Assembly (NCBI RefSeq): GCF_026340095.1
Contig: NZ_JAPEPO010000001.1
Location: forward strand, 3,812,501-3,876,500
Direction: 5' to 3'
DNA: 64,000 nt
Origin: Streptomyces sp. NBC_01446
GTDB taxonomy: Bacteria > Actinomycetota > Actinomycetes > Streptomycetales > Streptomycetaceae
Shown piece after piece: positions 48,324 to 57,568 of this stretch. The notes below the pieces were generated by a model, which saw only the letters and a list, made by a program, of their open reading frames with translations, searched no databases and had not been told where the DNA came from. The stretch's first letter is position 1, and the number at the start of each line of letters is the position of its first letter. Made by a program: the position numbers and the translations under genes.

Positions 48324-49970
48324 TCAGTCGGCGTACCGCGGATGAACCAAGGTCGACGGCGCGAGTCCGGTGATCCTCGAACGCTCCGCCGCCCGCACCC
48401 GCTCGCGCGGCACGGCCCCCTCCGGCAGCGGTCGCGGGCCCGCGAGCTCGAACCCCCAGTCGCTCGGCGCCCGCGTCCCGTCGAGGGTCCGGTCGGGCCC
48501 GTCGGCGATCCCGGTGAGCCGGTCCCACGCCCCGTGCTGCCGCGCGGCCGGGGCCGGCGGTGCGCCCGTGCCCACCCAGTACGGCACCGTCCGCAGCCCC
48601 GCCGCGCGCAGCGTCGAGTCGACCGTCCAGAACACGCGGGGCCGCGACGACAGCGACCCGGCGTGCACGGCGAGCCGCCCGTCCGGGGCGAGGACCTGGA
48701 CCGCCAGGCCGTAGAACTCCTGCGAGTACAGCTTCGTGCTGGCCGTGATCCCGGGGTCGGGCAAATCGGAGATCACCACGTCGTACGGGGTGTGGGGCCC
48801 GCGCAGCCAGCGGAAGGCGTCATCGGTCACGGCCCGCACGCGCGGGTCCTCGTAGACGTGCCCGTTGAGCGCGCTGAGCGGCGGATCGTTTCTCGCGAGG
48901 CGTACGACGCCCGGGTCGATCTCCACGATGTCCACCTGTCGTACCCCGGGGAAGCGCAGGACCTGGCGGGCGGCGAGGCCGTCACCGCCGCCGAGGATGA
49001 GCACGCGCGCGTGCGGTCCGGCCATCGCGGGCCGCACGAGGGCCTCGTGGTAGCGCTGCTGGTCGCGGCTGCTGACGCGCAGGCGCCCGTCGAGGTAGAG
49101 GTTGAACGGCTCGCGCTTCCCGCCGGTGACGACGACCTCCTGTACGCCGGTCTGGACGGCGACGCGTACGTCCTTGCCGTACATGGCCTGCCGGGCGGCC
49201 CGCTCGAAGTCGTCGACGAGGGCCGCGGCGGAGGCGAGCAGGCCGAGCACGACGACGTTCGCCACGAGGAGCGTCCAGCGGCCGCGGCGCGTGAGGTCCC
49301 TGCGGAACAGGCCGAGCACGAGGGCGCCGCCCGCGAGCGCGTTGACCGCGCCGGTCAGCAGCGCGCCCGTCAGCTGCCCGAGCATCGGCAGCAGCAGGAA
49401 CGGGAAGGCGAGCCCGCCGGCGAGCGCGCCCACGTAGTCGGCGGCGAACAGGTCGGCGACGGCGCCGCCGGGGTCCTGCCGTCTGATCCGCTGGATGAGC
49501 ACCATCAGGAGGGGCACCTCGGCGCCGATGAGCACACCGATGGCGAGGGAGAACCCGACGAGGAGGTAGCGCGAGCCGCCCGCCCAGGACCCGCCCCAGT
49601 CGCCGGTCCACGCGAACGCGGCGTAGAGCGCCATCGCGCTGCACCCGCCGACCAGCGCGAGCGCGGCCTCGACCGCGCCGAACCCGGCGGCGGCCCGCAG
49701 CCGCAGCCGCTTGGCCCCGAGCGAGCCGATACCCATGGCGAAGACCATCACGGACAGGACGACGGACGCCTGGGTGACCGAGTCGCCGATCAAGTACGAG
49801 GCGAGCGCGACCAGTTCGAGTTCGTACACGAGTCCGCAGGCCGCGCAGAGGAAGACGCCCGCGAGCACGAGGAACCGCCCCGTCGCCGGCTTTACGGGGA
49901 GGGGTGCCCTGCCCTCCTCGCTCCGGGCGCGCGGGACGCCGGACTGGACGGGGGTGCGCGGCTCGATCAC
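48324..49970 (-). CDS. membrane polyamine aminopropyltransferase (spermidine-synthase-like)
   Basis: The 548-residue protein has seven to eight N-terminal membrane segments (about 32-250) containing GLVYELELVALASYLIGDS and a C-terminal spermidine-synthase-like Rossmann domain (from about 290): FNLYLDGRLRVSSRDQQRYHEAL, RVLILGGGDGLAARQVL, VDIVEIDPGVV, VISDLPDPG and LYSQEFYGL. Such fused proteins make polyamine-like compounds or aminopropylate unknown acceptors. The start at 49970 is uncertain; a later GTG would begin VKPATGR. It is followed by DUF2617, a common neighbour, transcribed in the same direction. Confidence 0.88.
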   Translation of the reverse strand: MIEPRTPVQSGVPRARSEEGRAPLPVKPATGRFLVLAGVFLCAACGLVYELELVALASYLIGDSVTQASVVLSVMVFAMGIGSLGAKRLRLRAAAGFGAVEAALALVGGCSAMALYAAFAWTGDWGGSWAGGSRYLLVGFSLAIGVLIGAEVPLLMVLIQRIRRQDPGGAVADLFAADYVGALAGGLAFPFLLLPMLGQLTGALLTGAVNALAGGALVLGLFRRDLTRRGRWTLLVANVVVLGLLASAAALVDDFERAARQAMYGKDVRVAVQTGVQEVVVTGGKREPFNLYLDGRLRVSSRDQQRYHEALVRPAMAGPHARVLILGGGDGLAARQVLRFPGVRQVDIVEIDPGVVRLARNDPPLSALNGHVYEDPRVRAVTDDAFRWLRGPHTPYDVVISDLPDPGITASTKLYSQEFYGLAVQVLAPDGRLAVHAGSLSSRPRVFWTVDSTLRAAGLRTVPYWVGTGAPPAPAARQHGAWDRLTGIADGPDRTLDGTRAPSDWGFELAGPRPLPEGAVPRERVRAAERSRITGLAPSTLVHPRYAD

Positions 49971-50060
49971 CTTGCGAACGCTACGTCACCGCACAACTCC
50001 GCCCGGTCACCCACACGTGTGGAAGTGGGCCCGTGCGCGCATGGATTGCGGCCCAGGGCG

Positions 50061-50582
50061 TCACAGCATCGCGGCCGGGGTCCGCACGCCCACCCGGGTC
50101 CGGGTGACGACGAGTTGACCCTCCTGTGGATAGGCGTGCCAGGTGCGCCAGCGCACCTGCCCCTCCTGCCGGTGGGCGAGCAGCGCGGTGAAGGCGTGCG
50201 GGCTGCCGGGGAACACCCCGGCGAGACCGTTGGGATGGTCGGCCACCAGCGCGATGAGTTCCTGTGCGCGGCCCGCGAACGAGCCCTCGGAGAGGGTCTC
50301 GACGTGTGCCGCGAATTCGTACTCCCAGTCGCCGACGCGCTTGGCGACGCCGAGCGGCAGCGGGGTGCTGCTGCCCGGGATACAGGCGACGGTCTCGGAG
50401 CAGCTGCCCCGCTCCTCCTCCAGGAGTACCTGGTGCGAGGCGCCGAGGAGTCTCAACTGCAGCTGAGCGCCTTCGAGTTCGAGTTCGAGTGTGGCGAGCG
50501 CGGGAAGTGGTTCGCGGCCGAGAGCCCAGGCCAGGTCGTCCGCGCGTGTGTCGGTGTAGGCGGTGTTCAGGGTCGTGAGCAT
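50061..50582 (-). CDS. DUF2617 family protein
   Basis: The 173-residue cytoplasmic protein shows LELELEGAQLQLRLLGASHQV in parts, GDWEYEFAAHVETLSEGSF, VADHPNGLAGVFPGSPHAFTAL and WRTWHAYPQEGQLVVTRTRV, which I recognise as the DUF2617 pattern found upstream of the membrane aminopropyltransferase gene in Streptomyces. The ATG follows a weak AGGCGG-like site. Function unknown; conserved pairing suggests a regulatory or accessory role for the synthase. Confidence 0.88.
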   Translation of the reverse strand: MLTTLNTAYTDTRADDLAWALGREPLPALATLELELEGAQLQLRLLGASHQVLLEEERGSCSETVACIPGSSTPLPLGVAKRVGDWEYEFAAHVETLSEGSFAGRAQELIALVADHPNGLAGVFPGSPHAFTALLAHRQEGQVRWRTWHAYPQEGQLVVTRTRVGVRTPAAML

Positions 50583-50949
50583 GGGTCGGCTCCGCTAACA
50601 CGCAAAAGGAGGTGAGGCCGGCGCTGAGGGGGGAGGGCCGGCACGTGCCCACGAGAACGTACGAGGGCCGCTTTGACGGTTAAGAGGGAATCATGAACGG
50701 TGGCGCCACCACAGCGTTTTTACCCAACTTCGCCGGGTTTCCATCCCCTCCGGGGACCCCACAGCTCAACTGTTCAACTTCTCCGGGCAACTTGCGTACG
50801 GTTCCCGCGCAACGGACCATTCCAGGCGCATATGGCCCCCTGACCGTCACACGCCTCTCCCGTCGTCCCCCGCATACGTACGGCCCACGCGGACCGGCTG
50901 CCCCGTGTCAGCCGCCTCCCTGTGGGCCGTACGTGTCCTGGTGGCGCGG
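50583..50949. other. 367-base gap with a 13-bp inverted-repeat terminator at 50876-50934
   Basis: No gene was found. The part near 50583-50700 is the DUF2617 leader. ACGTACGGCCCAC (50876-50888) and its exact complement (50922-50934) enclose 33 bases and lie 16 bases after the stop of the Cys/Gly-repeat gene on the minus strand, so they are probably its terminator. The middle (50700-50870) is comparatively AT-rich and shows no recognisable element. Confidence 0.65.
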
Positions 50950-51264
50950 TCAGCTTCCGCCGCCGCACCCGCCCCCGCCGCCGCAGGAGGACCCGCCTCC
51001 GCAGGAGCTTCCGCCCCCGCACGAGGATCCGCCGCCGCAGGAGTGCCCGTGGTGTCCGCCGGAGCTGCCGGAGCTGCCGGACGAGCAGGAGTACCCGCTC
51101 ACCGCACCGCCGCCACCGGCCCACCAGCTGCTGCTGGAGCGGCCCGACCGGCCCTTGCTCAGTGACGTCTTCCCGCTCCGCGCCTTGCCCGAGCCGCCCG
51201 CGGACGACACGGCCACGACGATGCCCACGATCACAAGTCCAAAGATGATGGCTCCGATGATCAC
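50950..51264 (-). CDS. small membrane protein with Cys/Gly/Ser repeats
   Basis: The product of 104 residues starts with a membrane helix (VIIGAIIFGLVIVGIVVAVSS) and continues with a basic/Ser region, then GYSCSSGSSGSSGGHHGHSC and five CGGG-type units (GGGSSC repeats) to the end. GTG at 51264 has GGAAG nine bases upstream; an upstream GTG at 51273 would lie on the ribosome-binding site. The Cys-Gly tail resembles those of some Streptomyces membrane proteins, where metal binding or disulfides have been guessed, but I know of no proven function. It stands alone. Confidence 0.7.
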   Translation of the reverse strand: MIIGAIIFGLVIVGIVVAVSSAGGSGKARSGKTSLSKGRSGRSSSSWWAGGGGAVSGYSCSSGSSGSSGGHHGHSCGGGSSCGGGSSCGGGSSCGGGGGCGGGS

Positions 51265-51499
51265 GGCCCTCACCTTCCTCTCATTCCCCCGAGAACGCCC
51301 CCGTCGGGCGTGACTCGGGGATTCCCGGGCCCGCGCCCCGTCAAAGCAGAGTTGAGGAACTTCTGAGGGTCTTTCAGGGAAGTCGGCCCCTGACCCGCCC
51401 AGCAGAACCCGGGTGAGCCGGCCGGCCGGCCACCGACGGTTGCCGGCGGTCGGCTGCGGTCAGGGTGGTCGGGTGTCAGCGGCGTTCTCGCATGCGTTC

Positions 51500-53203
51500 T
51501 CAGATGGTGCAGCCGGGCCCGGTGAAGGGGCGGAGGCAGACGTTGCGGCCGGAGCCGCCGTTGTTGGTGTTGGTGCCGGGGCCGCCGTCCTGGACGTCGT
51601 TGCCGTTGCCGCCGAAGAGGGCGTCGTTGCCGTTGCCGCCGGTGAGGACGTCGGCGCCGTCCTGGCCTTCGATGCGGTCGTTGCCGTCGCCACCGATGAC
51701 GCGGTCGCTGTCGGCGCCGCCGCACAGTATGTCGTTGCCGCCGCGGCCGTCGATGTAGTCGCTGCCGCCGAGGCCGAAGATGACGTCGTCACCGGGGGTG
51801 CCGATGAGGACGTCGGCGCGGTCGGTGCCGGTGACGGTCGGGGTGGCGGTGGCGCAGGTGGCGGCCTGGACCGTGATGGTGAACTGCCTTACGGCCGGCG
51901 GGACACCCGGGTCGGGGTCGGTGGCCGTGACGGTGAAGGTGAAGCCGCCGGTCGTGGTCGGGGTGCCGGTGATGGCGCCCGTGGTGGTGTTGAGGGTGAG
52001 GCCGGGAGGCAGCGCGCCGCCGGTGACGGCGAAGGTGGGGTTACCGGTGCCGCCGGTGGTCTGGAGGGTGGTGGAGTAGGGGGTGCCCTGGGTCGCGTCC
52101 GGCAGTGGGCTGGTCGTGGTGAAGGCCAGGTCCGGGACTTCGTAGCTGATCGTCAGCCGGCCGTTCGTGTCGAATGTGCCCACGGGCGAGAGGCTGAAGG
52201 CGGTGCCGGTGCCTGTCGGGGTGGCGAAGCTGCTTCCGCCGCCGCCGCTGCCCCCGGTGGTGAAGAGAGCGGTGGTGGCGCCCGAGCCGCCCCCGCCACC
52301 GCCGAAGTAGCCGCCTCCGCCGCCCCCGCCACCGCTGAAGACGCTGGAGCAGCCTGTGGACCTGGTGCCTCCGGTGCCTCCGCTGCCAACGGTGGAGCCG
52401 GAGAAGCCGCTTCCGTCGGTGCCGGCGGTGGCCAGGCACGGTGGAGCGGATCCGGGCGCACCGCCGGTGCCTACCGAGCTGGTGGTGGCTCCCCCACCGC
52501 CCTGCCCCCCCGAGGAGGAGGGGCCGTTGTTGTAGCCGTCGGCACCCTTGGTGCCGTCGGGGGTGCCGCCGTTGCCTCCGGCGCCGGCCACGGGCACGAT
52601 GCCGGCGCGGCCCTGGGCCCCGCCGCCCCCGCCCGCCACCACCAGGAGGCTGCCGCCTGCCGAGACGCTCGAAGCACCGCCGCCGCCCGCGGAGCTGGTG
52701 TTGGCGATGCCGCCGTTGCCGCCGCCGTTGTACCCGCCGGCGCCGCTGCCGCCGCAGCCCCTGGCCCCGGTTCCGCCCACCTCGACTGTCAGGGCCGTCG
52801 GCGTAGCGGAGGCCGGAAGGGTGGTGACGACCCGCGCCCCTGTACCTCCGACCGCGTTGACACCCGTGCCGCCGCAGGTGGGGGTGCGGGAGCTGCCGCC
52901 GCCGGCGCCGTCCGCGGTGATCGTCGCCGTCGCGTTAGCCGGAAGGGTGAAGCTCTCCGGGGCGCCGGTGAAGGTGAACGTCCGCGCCAGACCGACCGCA
53001 CGAGGCGCCTTCGCCCCAGCCGCAGCCCCAGCCGTGGCCGCAGCCGCATCCGCCGGGACCAGTACGAGCCCGGCCAGCGCCAGCGCCATGCACAGGGCCG
53101 TAGCGGTGCCCACGCCCCACCGCCGCCTGCCCCCGTCGAGCGCCGCCCGCCGCCGCTCCGGCGGTGCGGTCACGGGAAGCTGCTGCGCCTGTTCTCTGCT
53201 CAC
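51500..53203 (-). CDS. secreted glycine-rich protein with Ig-like and RTX repeats
   Basis: The 567-residue protein has a signal peptide (about 30-55 for the hydrophobic core, AAAA cleavage), a glycine-rich domain (about 75-375; GGGGGGAQGR, GGGGGGGGYFGGGGGGSG and repeated serine/glycine segments), a putative Ig (He_PIG) domain (about 380-465; GTPYSTTLQTTGGTGNPTFAV... ITGTPTTTGGFTFTVTATD) and about seven RTX-type nonapeptides (GGSDYIDGRGGNDILCGGADSD) near the end, which bind calcium outside the cell. The GTG start has GGAG eight bases upstream. Adhesion or surface display is likely. No type I secretion genes are near; export by Sec is implied. Confidence 0.82.
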   Translation of the reverse strand: MSREQAQQLPVTAPPERRRAALDGGRRRWGVGTATALCMALALAGLVLVPADAAAATAGAAAGAKAPRAVGLARTFTFTGAPESFTLPANATATITADGAGGGSSRTPTCGGTGVNAVGGTGARVVTTLPASATPTALTVEVGGTGARGCGGSGAGGYNGGGNGGIANTSSAGGGGASSVSAGGSLLVVAGGGGGAQGRAGIVPVAGAGGNGGTPDGTKGADGYNNGPSSSGGQGGGGATTSSVGTGGAPGSAPPCLATAGTDGSGFSGSTVGSGGTGGTRSTGCSSVFSGGGGGGGGYFGGGGGGSGATTALFTTGGSGGGGSSFATPTGTGTAFSLSPVGTFDTNGRLTISYEVPDLAFTTTSPLPDATQGTPYSTTLQTTGGTGNPTFAVTGGALPPGLTLNTTTGAITGTPTTTGGFTFTVTATDPDPGVPPAVRQFTITVQAATCATATPTVTGTDRADVLIGTPGDDVIFGLGGSDYIDGRGGNDILCGGADSDRVIGGDGNDRIEGQDGADVLTGGNGNDALFGGNGNDVQDGGPGTNTNNGGSGRNVCLRPFTGPGCTI

Positions 53204-53434
53204 CGATATCTCCGATTCCGTGTCCGGGTGTCCGGGTGTCGGCGTGTGGCCGGCGGTGGCAGGCCAGACGCCTCGTACCAGACAGCACACGCAGGCGCAC
53301 TATATGTGGTGAATAGATGCATAAACGCCAATGCGAAGTACATGTCGGAATAGGGAAAACCGTCGGGCGACGTCGCGGCAGCCCGTCCCGAAGGTGAGTT
53401 GAGGAACTCCGGAAGTCCGGCGCAGGATGGCGCC

Positions 53435-54637
53435 ATGACCTCCAGCGCGCGCCCCCTGCTCAACCGCCGTCTCGCCGAGTTCGGGACCACGATCTTCGCG
53501 GAGATGTCCGCGCTGGCCACGGCGACCGGCTCGATCAACCTCGGCCAGGGCTTCCCCGACACGGACGGCCCCGAGGAGATCCGCGAGGCGGCCGTACGGG
53601 CGCTGCGCGACGGCCGCGGCAACCAGTACCCGCCGGGCCCCGGCGTCCCCGAACTGCGCACCGCGATCGCCGCCCACCAGGAGCACCGCTACGGCCTGTC
53701 CTTCGACCCGGACCGCGAGGTCCTCGTCACGGCCGGCGCCACCGAGGCCATCGCCGCCTCGCTGCTCGCCCTGGTCGAACCCGGCGACGAGGTCGTCGCA
53801 CTGGAGCCGTACTACGACTCGTACGCGGCGAGCATCGCGCTGGCGGGCGGCACCCGCGTCCCCGTCACCCTGCGCCCCGACGGTGCCCGCGACGGAGCCG
53901 CTGAAGGAAACGCCTTCCGGCTCGACCTGGACGAGCTGCGCGCCGCGGTCACCGACCGCACCCGCCTCCTGCTGATCAACACCCCGCACAACCCCACCGG
54001 CACCGTCCTCACGCGTGAGGAACTCACCGCGATCGCGGCCCTCGCCGTCGAACGCGACCTCCTGGTGATCACGGACGAGGTGTACGAGCACCTGACGTTC
54101 GGCGACGCCGGGCACATCCCGCTCGCCACGCTCCCCGGCATGCGAGAGCGCACGGTGACCATCGGGTCCGCCGGCAAGACCTTCTCGTTCACGGGCTGGA
54201 AGGTCGGCTGGGTGACCGCCTCACCCGAGCTGGTCACCGCGGTCCGCTCGGCCAAGCAGTTCCTCACCTACGTCGCGTCCGGCCCCTTCCAGTACGCCGT
54301 CGCCGAGGCACTCGCCCTGCCCGACTCGTACTACGACGCCTTCCGCGCCGACATGAGCGCCAAGCGCGACCTCCTCGCGGACGGTCTAGTGGCAGCCGGC
54401 TTCGAGGTGTTCCGGCCCGCGGGCACATACTTCGTCACCACCGACATCCGCCCGCTCGGCGAGAGCGACGGATTCGCGTTCTGCCGGGCGCTGCCCGAAC
54501 GCGCGGGCGTCGTCGCCATCCCTAACGCGGTGTTCTACGACCACCGCGAGGCGGGCGCCCCCTTCGTACGGTTCGCGTTCTGCAAGCGGATCCCGGTGCT
54601 CGAAGAGGCGGTCGACCGCCTCAAGAAGCTCGCCTGA
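53435..54637 (+). CDS. class I/II PLP aminotransferase (DapC/kynurenine-aminotransferase-like)
   Basis: The 400-residue protein has INLGQGFPDTDGPE, GNQYPPGPGVPELR, VTAGATEAIAASLLALVEPGDEV in parts, NTPHNPTGTVLT, ITDEVYEHLTF, PLP lysine K248 in GSAGKTFSFTGWKVGW and the C-terminal RFAFCK. This matches actinobacterial putative succinyldiaminopimelate transaminases and glutamine-transaminase-K-like enzymes; which one is not clear. The ATG at 53435 is chosen over an in-frame ATG 12 codons upstream; GGATGG lies six bases before it. The gap upstream (231 bases) is AT-rich and carries the promoter of the divergent glycine-rich gene too. Confidence 0.88.
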   Translation: MTSSARPLLNRRLAEFGTTIFAEMSALATATGSINLGQGFPDTDGPEEIREAAVRALRDGRGNQYPPGPGVPELRTAIAAHQEHRYGLSFDPDREVLVTAGATEAIAASLLALVEPGDEVVALEPYYDSYAASIALAGGTRVPVTLRPDGARDGAAEGNAFRLDLDELRAAVTDRTRLLLINTPHNPTGTVLTREELTAIAALAVERDLLVITDEVYEHLTFGDAGHIPLATLPGMRERTVTIGSAGKTFSFTGWKVGWVTASPELVTAVRSAKQFLTYVASGPFQYAVAEALALPDSYYDAFRADMSAKRDLLADGLVAAGFEVFRPAGTYFVTTDIRPLGESDGFAFCRALPERAGVVAIPNAVFYDHREAGAPFVRFAFCKRIPVLEEAVDRLKKLA

Positions 54638-54822
54638 GACGCGGGTCCGAAGCGGTACCCCGATGAACGCGTGATCCAAATGGGACGGTTGCGACCGTAC
54701 CCACACGCGGCTCTTCGTCATACCCTTGCTGGCTCGGGCAGCGACAGTACGACCGCTGCCGCGGGACGCGTGAGGGGGACACGTGGAAGTGGCTCGACCG
54801 ACTGCGGACAGCTGTCCGACGG

Positions 54823-56358
54823 GTGCCACCCGGTGGCGCAACCGCCGAGACGGCCATGCCTGAGCGCCCGTCCGCGTACCCGGCCTTTCCCGCGAGCGAA
54901 GAGCAGCTCGTGGAGGCGCTGATGCGGGTGTCCGTCATGGAGGACCGGCGCAGCCGCCGGATGTGCGTGGACCGGGCGCTGCACCGGCTCGGACAGCGCC
55001 TGCCCGTGGCCGAGTTCGGCGAGAAGAAGCCGCACATCGTCGAAATGGTGCGGGTGTTCGGCGCGGTGCCGCAGGGCTGGCTGCGGCTCGTGGAGGCCGT
55101 CCGGTACCTGGCGGACGACGATCTGGCCTCGCTCCAGGCGTCCGCCCTCGTGGAGTCGCCGCTGCCGCCGGCCGGCGACCCGGCGCAGCGGGCCGCGCTC
55201 GACCCGCTCCTGAGCGGCCTGGACCGCGGCTCCGTGCCGGACCTCGCCGACCTGTTCCGCCATGTGGCCGGGGACAGCTTCGGGCCGCTGCCGAGGACGA
55301 CCCGCACGGCACGCGAGGCGTACGAGCTCCTGGAGCAGTGCAACGTTCCGTCGGACGGGATACCGAGGAGTGTGCGCTTCCTGCACGAACTGGCCTATCT
55401 GGTCGGCCCGGAGCGCGGCGACCCGCTCAGGGTCTGGCTCAGCCGCCACATCCGTTCCCTCGCCGACGCGGGACCCCAGGGGCAGCGCATGCTCGACGCC
55501 GTCCGCTCCTCCACCGGGAGCTGGCGAAGAGACCCGGGCCGTGAAGCCTTTCTGGTGATCCGGCTCCAGCCGTTGACCGAGTCACCCGACCGTGTCGCAC
55601 TCACCTGCTGGACGAGTACCGGCAACGCGTGGGAGCCGCGCCAGCGGGACGACCGGGAGCTGCGCCTGACGGAGGTGCCCGACTGGGTCGCCACCCTCGT
55701 CGACCGGGAGGAAGAGCGGCTGCGCAACCACCACGGCGGCATCGTCGTGGAGTTCATCCTCTCCCTGGCGATGGCGAACACACCGGTGGAGGACTGGACC
55801 CGGCCGACCCCCTTCGGGTCGCGGCAGCCCGGCCTCGGCACGTCGGCCCCGTACCGCCCTCCGCTGGGCATGGACTACAAGGTCGTCATACGCAGTCTGG
55901 AGCGGATGGAGGCACGCCAGGTCCACCGGGTGTGGAACGCGCGCTGGGAGGTGCTGAGGAGCGGGGGCACGGGACGCGTGCACCGGTGCGAAACCGGCGC
56001 CGGATCCCAACAGCAGGCGCTCTACGCCAAGTTGAAGCACAATCAGGCCATTGTGCTGATGACTCTCGGGTCGTCACCCGACTCGGAACACGGGCTCAGC
56101 GAGCTGACGCTCGGCCTCCAGGCGGGCCTGCCGGTGCTGCTCTGGGCTCACCAGGGACCCCTCGACGACACCGAGCACGCGGAACTCCACAGGCTCGCCG
56201 AAACGGGTGCCTGGGACGACTTGTTGGAGACGGTCACGCGCTTGCGCTTCTCTCCCGGAACACGCGACGATGGGCCGGAGGGTTCCATCGACTCTCGCAT
56301 CGCTGTGCTGTGGGACGATCCGAGCCGCCTTCCCGAAGTACCGGAATCAGCGAGTTGA
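54823..56358 (+). CDS. effector-associated-domain / VMAP-C-like protein of a ternary system
   Basis: The 511-residue cytoplasmic protein has no enzyme motif I can see. Residues about 22-110 (EEQLVEALMRVSVMEDRRSR, VDRALHRLGQRLP, VRVFGAVPQGWLRLVEAVRYL) resemble an effector-associated domain (EAD-2-like) adaptor helix bundle. Residues about 165-250 are a helical middle domain. From about 255 to 385 the pattern FLVIRLQPL, GIVVEFILSLAMANTPVEDW and PLGMDYKVVIRSLER followed by HRVWNARWEVL is that of the VMAP-C domain. The last part (about 400-500) contains IVLMTLGSSP and AGLPVLLWAHQ. GTG at 54823 or ATG at 54856 may be the start. It is the first gene of the unit with the MoxR ATPase and the vWA/NB-ARC protein. 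Confidence 0.75.
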   Translation: MPPGGATAETAMPERPSAYPAFPASEEQLVEALMRVSVMEDRRSRRMCVDRALHRLGQRLPVAEFGEKKPHIVEMVRVFGAVPQGWLRLVEAVRYLADDDLASLQASALVESPLPPAGDPAQRAALDPLLSGLDRGSVPDLADLFRHVAGDSFGPLPRTTRTAREAYELLEQCNVPSDGIPRSVRFLHELAYLVGPERGDPLRVWLSRHIRSLADAGPQGQRMLDAVRSSTGSWRRDPGREAFLVIRLQPLTESPDRVALTCWTSTGNAWEPRQRDDRELRLTEVPDWVATLVDREEERLRNHHGGIVVEFILSLAMANTPVEDWTRPTPFGSRQPGLGTSAPYRPPLGMDYKVVIRSLERMEARQVHRVWNARWEVLRSGGTGRVHRCETGAGSQQQALYAKLKHNQAIVLMTLGSSPDSEHGLSELTLGLQAGLPVLLWAHQGPLDDTEHAELHRLAETGAWDDLLETVTRLRFSPGTRDDGPEGSIDSRIAVLWDDPSRLPEVPESAS

Positions 56359-56452
56359 AGACTTCCAGCCCAACCAGGTGTTCGGGCTGGGGCGGTTGGG
56401 GAGTACGGACGTGCACCGACCGGGCACGAACCAGGGTGAGGGGGAACGGTCG

Positions 56453-57568
56453 ATGGCCGACAGGGATCCGCACGTTCCGGCACAGGCCGACGGCGCCGCG
56501 GCCGACCCCGGCGCATGGCGCATCTACCGAGGCACGGCGAGGCCCCGCGGCAAGGAGCCCGTGTCCCGCGAGTTACCCCCGCCCCCGCCCTGGCGCCGCT
56601 TCACCGGCGCACCCCTGATCTCCGATCCGCCCCCGGGCGACGAGGACGAGTTCACCCGCCGCCTCGGCCCGCCGGACGGCCCCGTCGTCCGCAAGGCGTC
56701 CGAGCAGGAACTCGATCTCGTCAATGCCGCGCTGTTCCTGCGCAGGCCGCTGATCGTCGCGGGCCCTCCCGGCATCGGGAAGTCGAGCCTCGCCCACTGC
56801 ATCAGCCGTGAACTCTCCCTCGGCCGCGTCCTGCGCTGGTCGATCACCAGCCGCAGCACCCTCAAAGAGGGCCTCTACGCGTACGACGCCATCGGCAGAG
56901 TGCAGGAAGCGGCCACCCGCGGCGCCCTGCGCGGCTCCGAACCCGGCGCCGCGGGCGATCCGGCACCCGACCCGGACGGCCTGAACAACCTGGGCGACTA
57001 CGTCCAACTGGGCCCGCTGGGAACGGCGTTGCTGCCCCGCAAGACCCCGCGCGTCCTGCTCGTCGACGAGTTCGACAAGTCCGACACGGACCTCGCGGGC
57101 GACCTGCTGAGCGTCTTCGAGGAGGGCGAGTTCCGCATCCCGGAGCTGGCCCGCGTGCGCTCCAGGCTCCCGGACGCCGAAGTGCACACGGACGACCCGG
57201 ACGGCACGGCGGTCATCCACCACGGAGCGGTGCGCTGCGCCGCGTTCCCCGTCGTCGTGATCACGAGCAACGGCGAGCGCACGCTGCCGCCCGCGCTGCT
57301 GCGGCGCTGCCTCTACCTCGATCTCCCCGCGCCCGACGCGGGCCAGCTCGCGGCCATGCTGGCGGCGCAGCTCTCGCACGACGACGAGGGGCGCACGGCG
57401 ATGATCCGCGACTTCCTCAGCCACGCGAGGACCGGCGGCTCGCTCGCCGCGGACCAGCTCCTCAACTCGGAGTTCCTGCGCACCACGCCCGCGGGCCCCG
57501 ACGAGGGGTCCATGAGCACGCTGTTGCACGCGCTGTGGCGACGGCTCGACGAGGTCGGCACTGGATGA
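56453..57568 (+). CDS. MoxR-type AAA+ ATPase
   Basis: The 371-residue protein has a proline-rich N-terminus and a AAA+ domain of the MoxR/ternary-system kind: Walker A GPPGIGKSS (K110), Walker B VLLVDEFDKSD (D205, E206), sensor 1 VVITSNGERTLP and sensor 2-like ALLRRCLYLDLPAP. MoxR ATPases remodel partner proteins together with vWA-domain proteins. The ATG has GAGGGGGAA eight bases upstream. Codon 41 is TTA (56573-56575), rare in this genome and normally read only when bldA tRNA is active. Its stop overlaps the next start by four bases (ATGA). Confidence 0.88.
   Translation: MADRDPHVPAQADGAAADPGAWRIYRGTARPRGKEPVSRELPPPPPWRRFTGAPLISDPPPGDEDEFTRRLGPPDGPVVRKASEQELDLVNAALFLRRPLIVAGPPGIGKSSLAHCISRELSLGRVLRWSITSRSTLKEGLYAYDAIGRVQEAATRGALRGSEPGAAGDPAPDPDGLNNLGDYVQLGPLGTALLPRKTPRVLLVDEFDKSDTDLAGDLLSVFEEGEFRIPELARVRSRLPDAEVHTDDPDGTAVIHHGAVRCAAFPVVVITSNGERTLPPALLRRCLYLDLPAPDAGQLAAMLAAQLSHDDEGRTAMIRDFLSHARTGGSLAADQLLNSEFLRTTPAGPDEGSMSTLLHALWRRLDEVGTG

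Noticed and set aside
51413..53353. Long plus-strand Ala/Gly/Val-rich frame opposite the RTX protein
   Set aside because: Mirror image of the Gly-rich repeats; no domain or signal, and the minus-strand frame has the signal peptide and RTX repeats.
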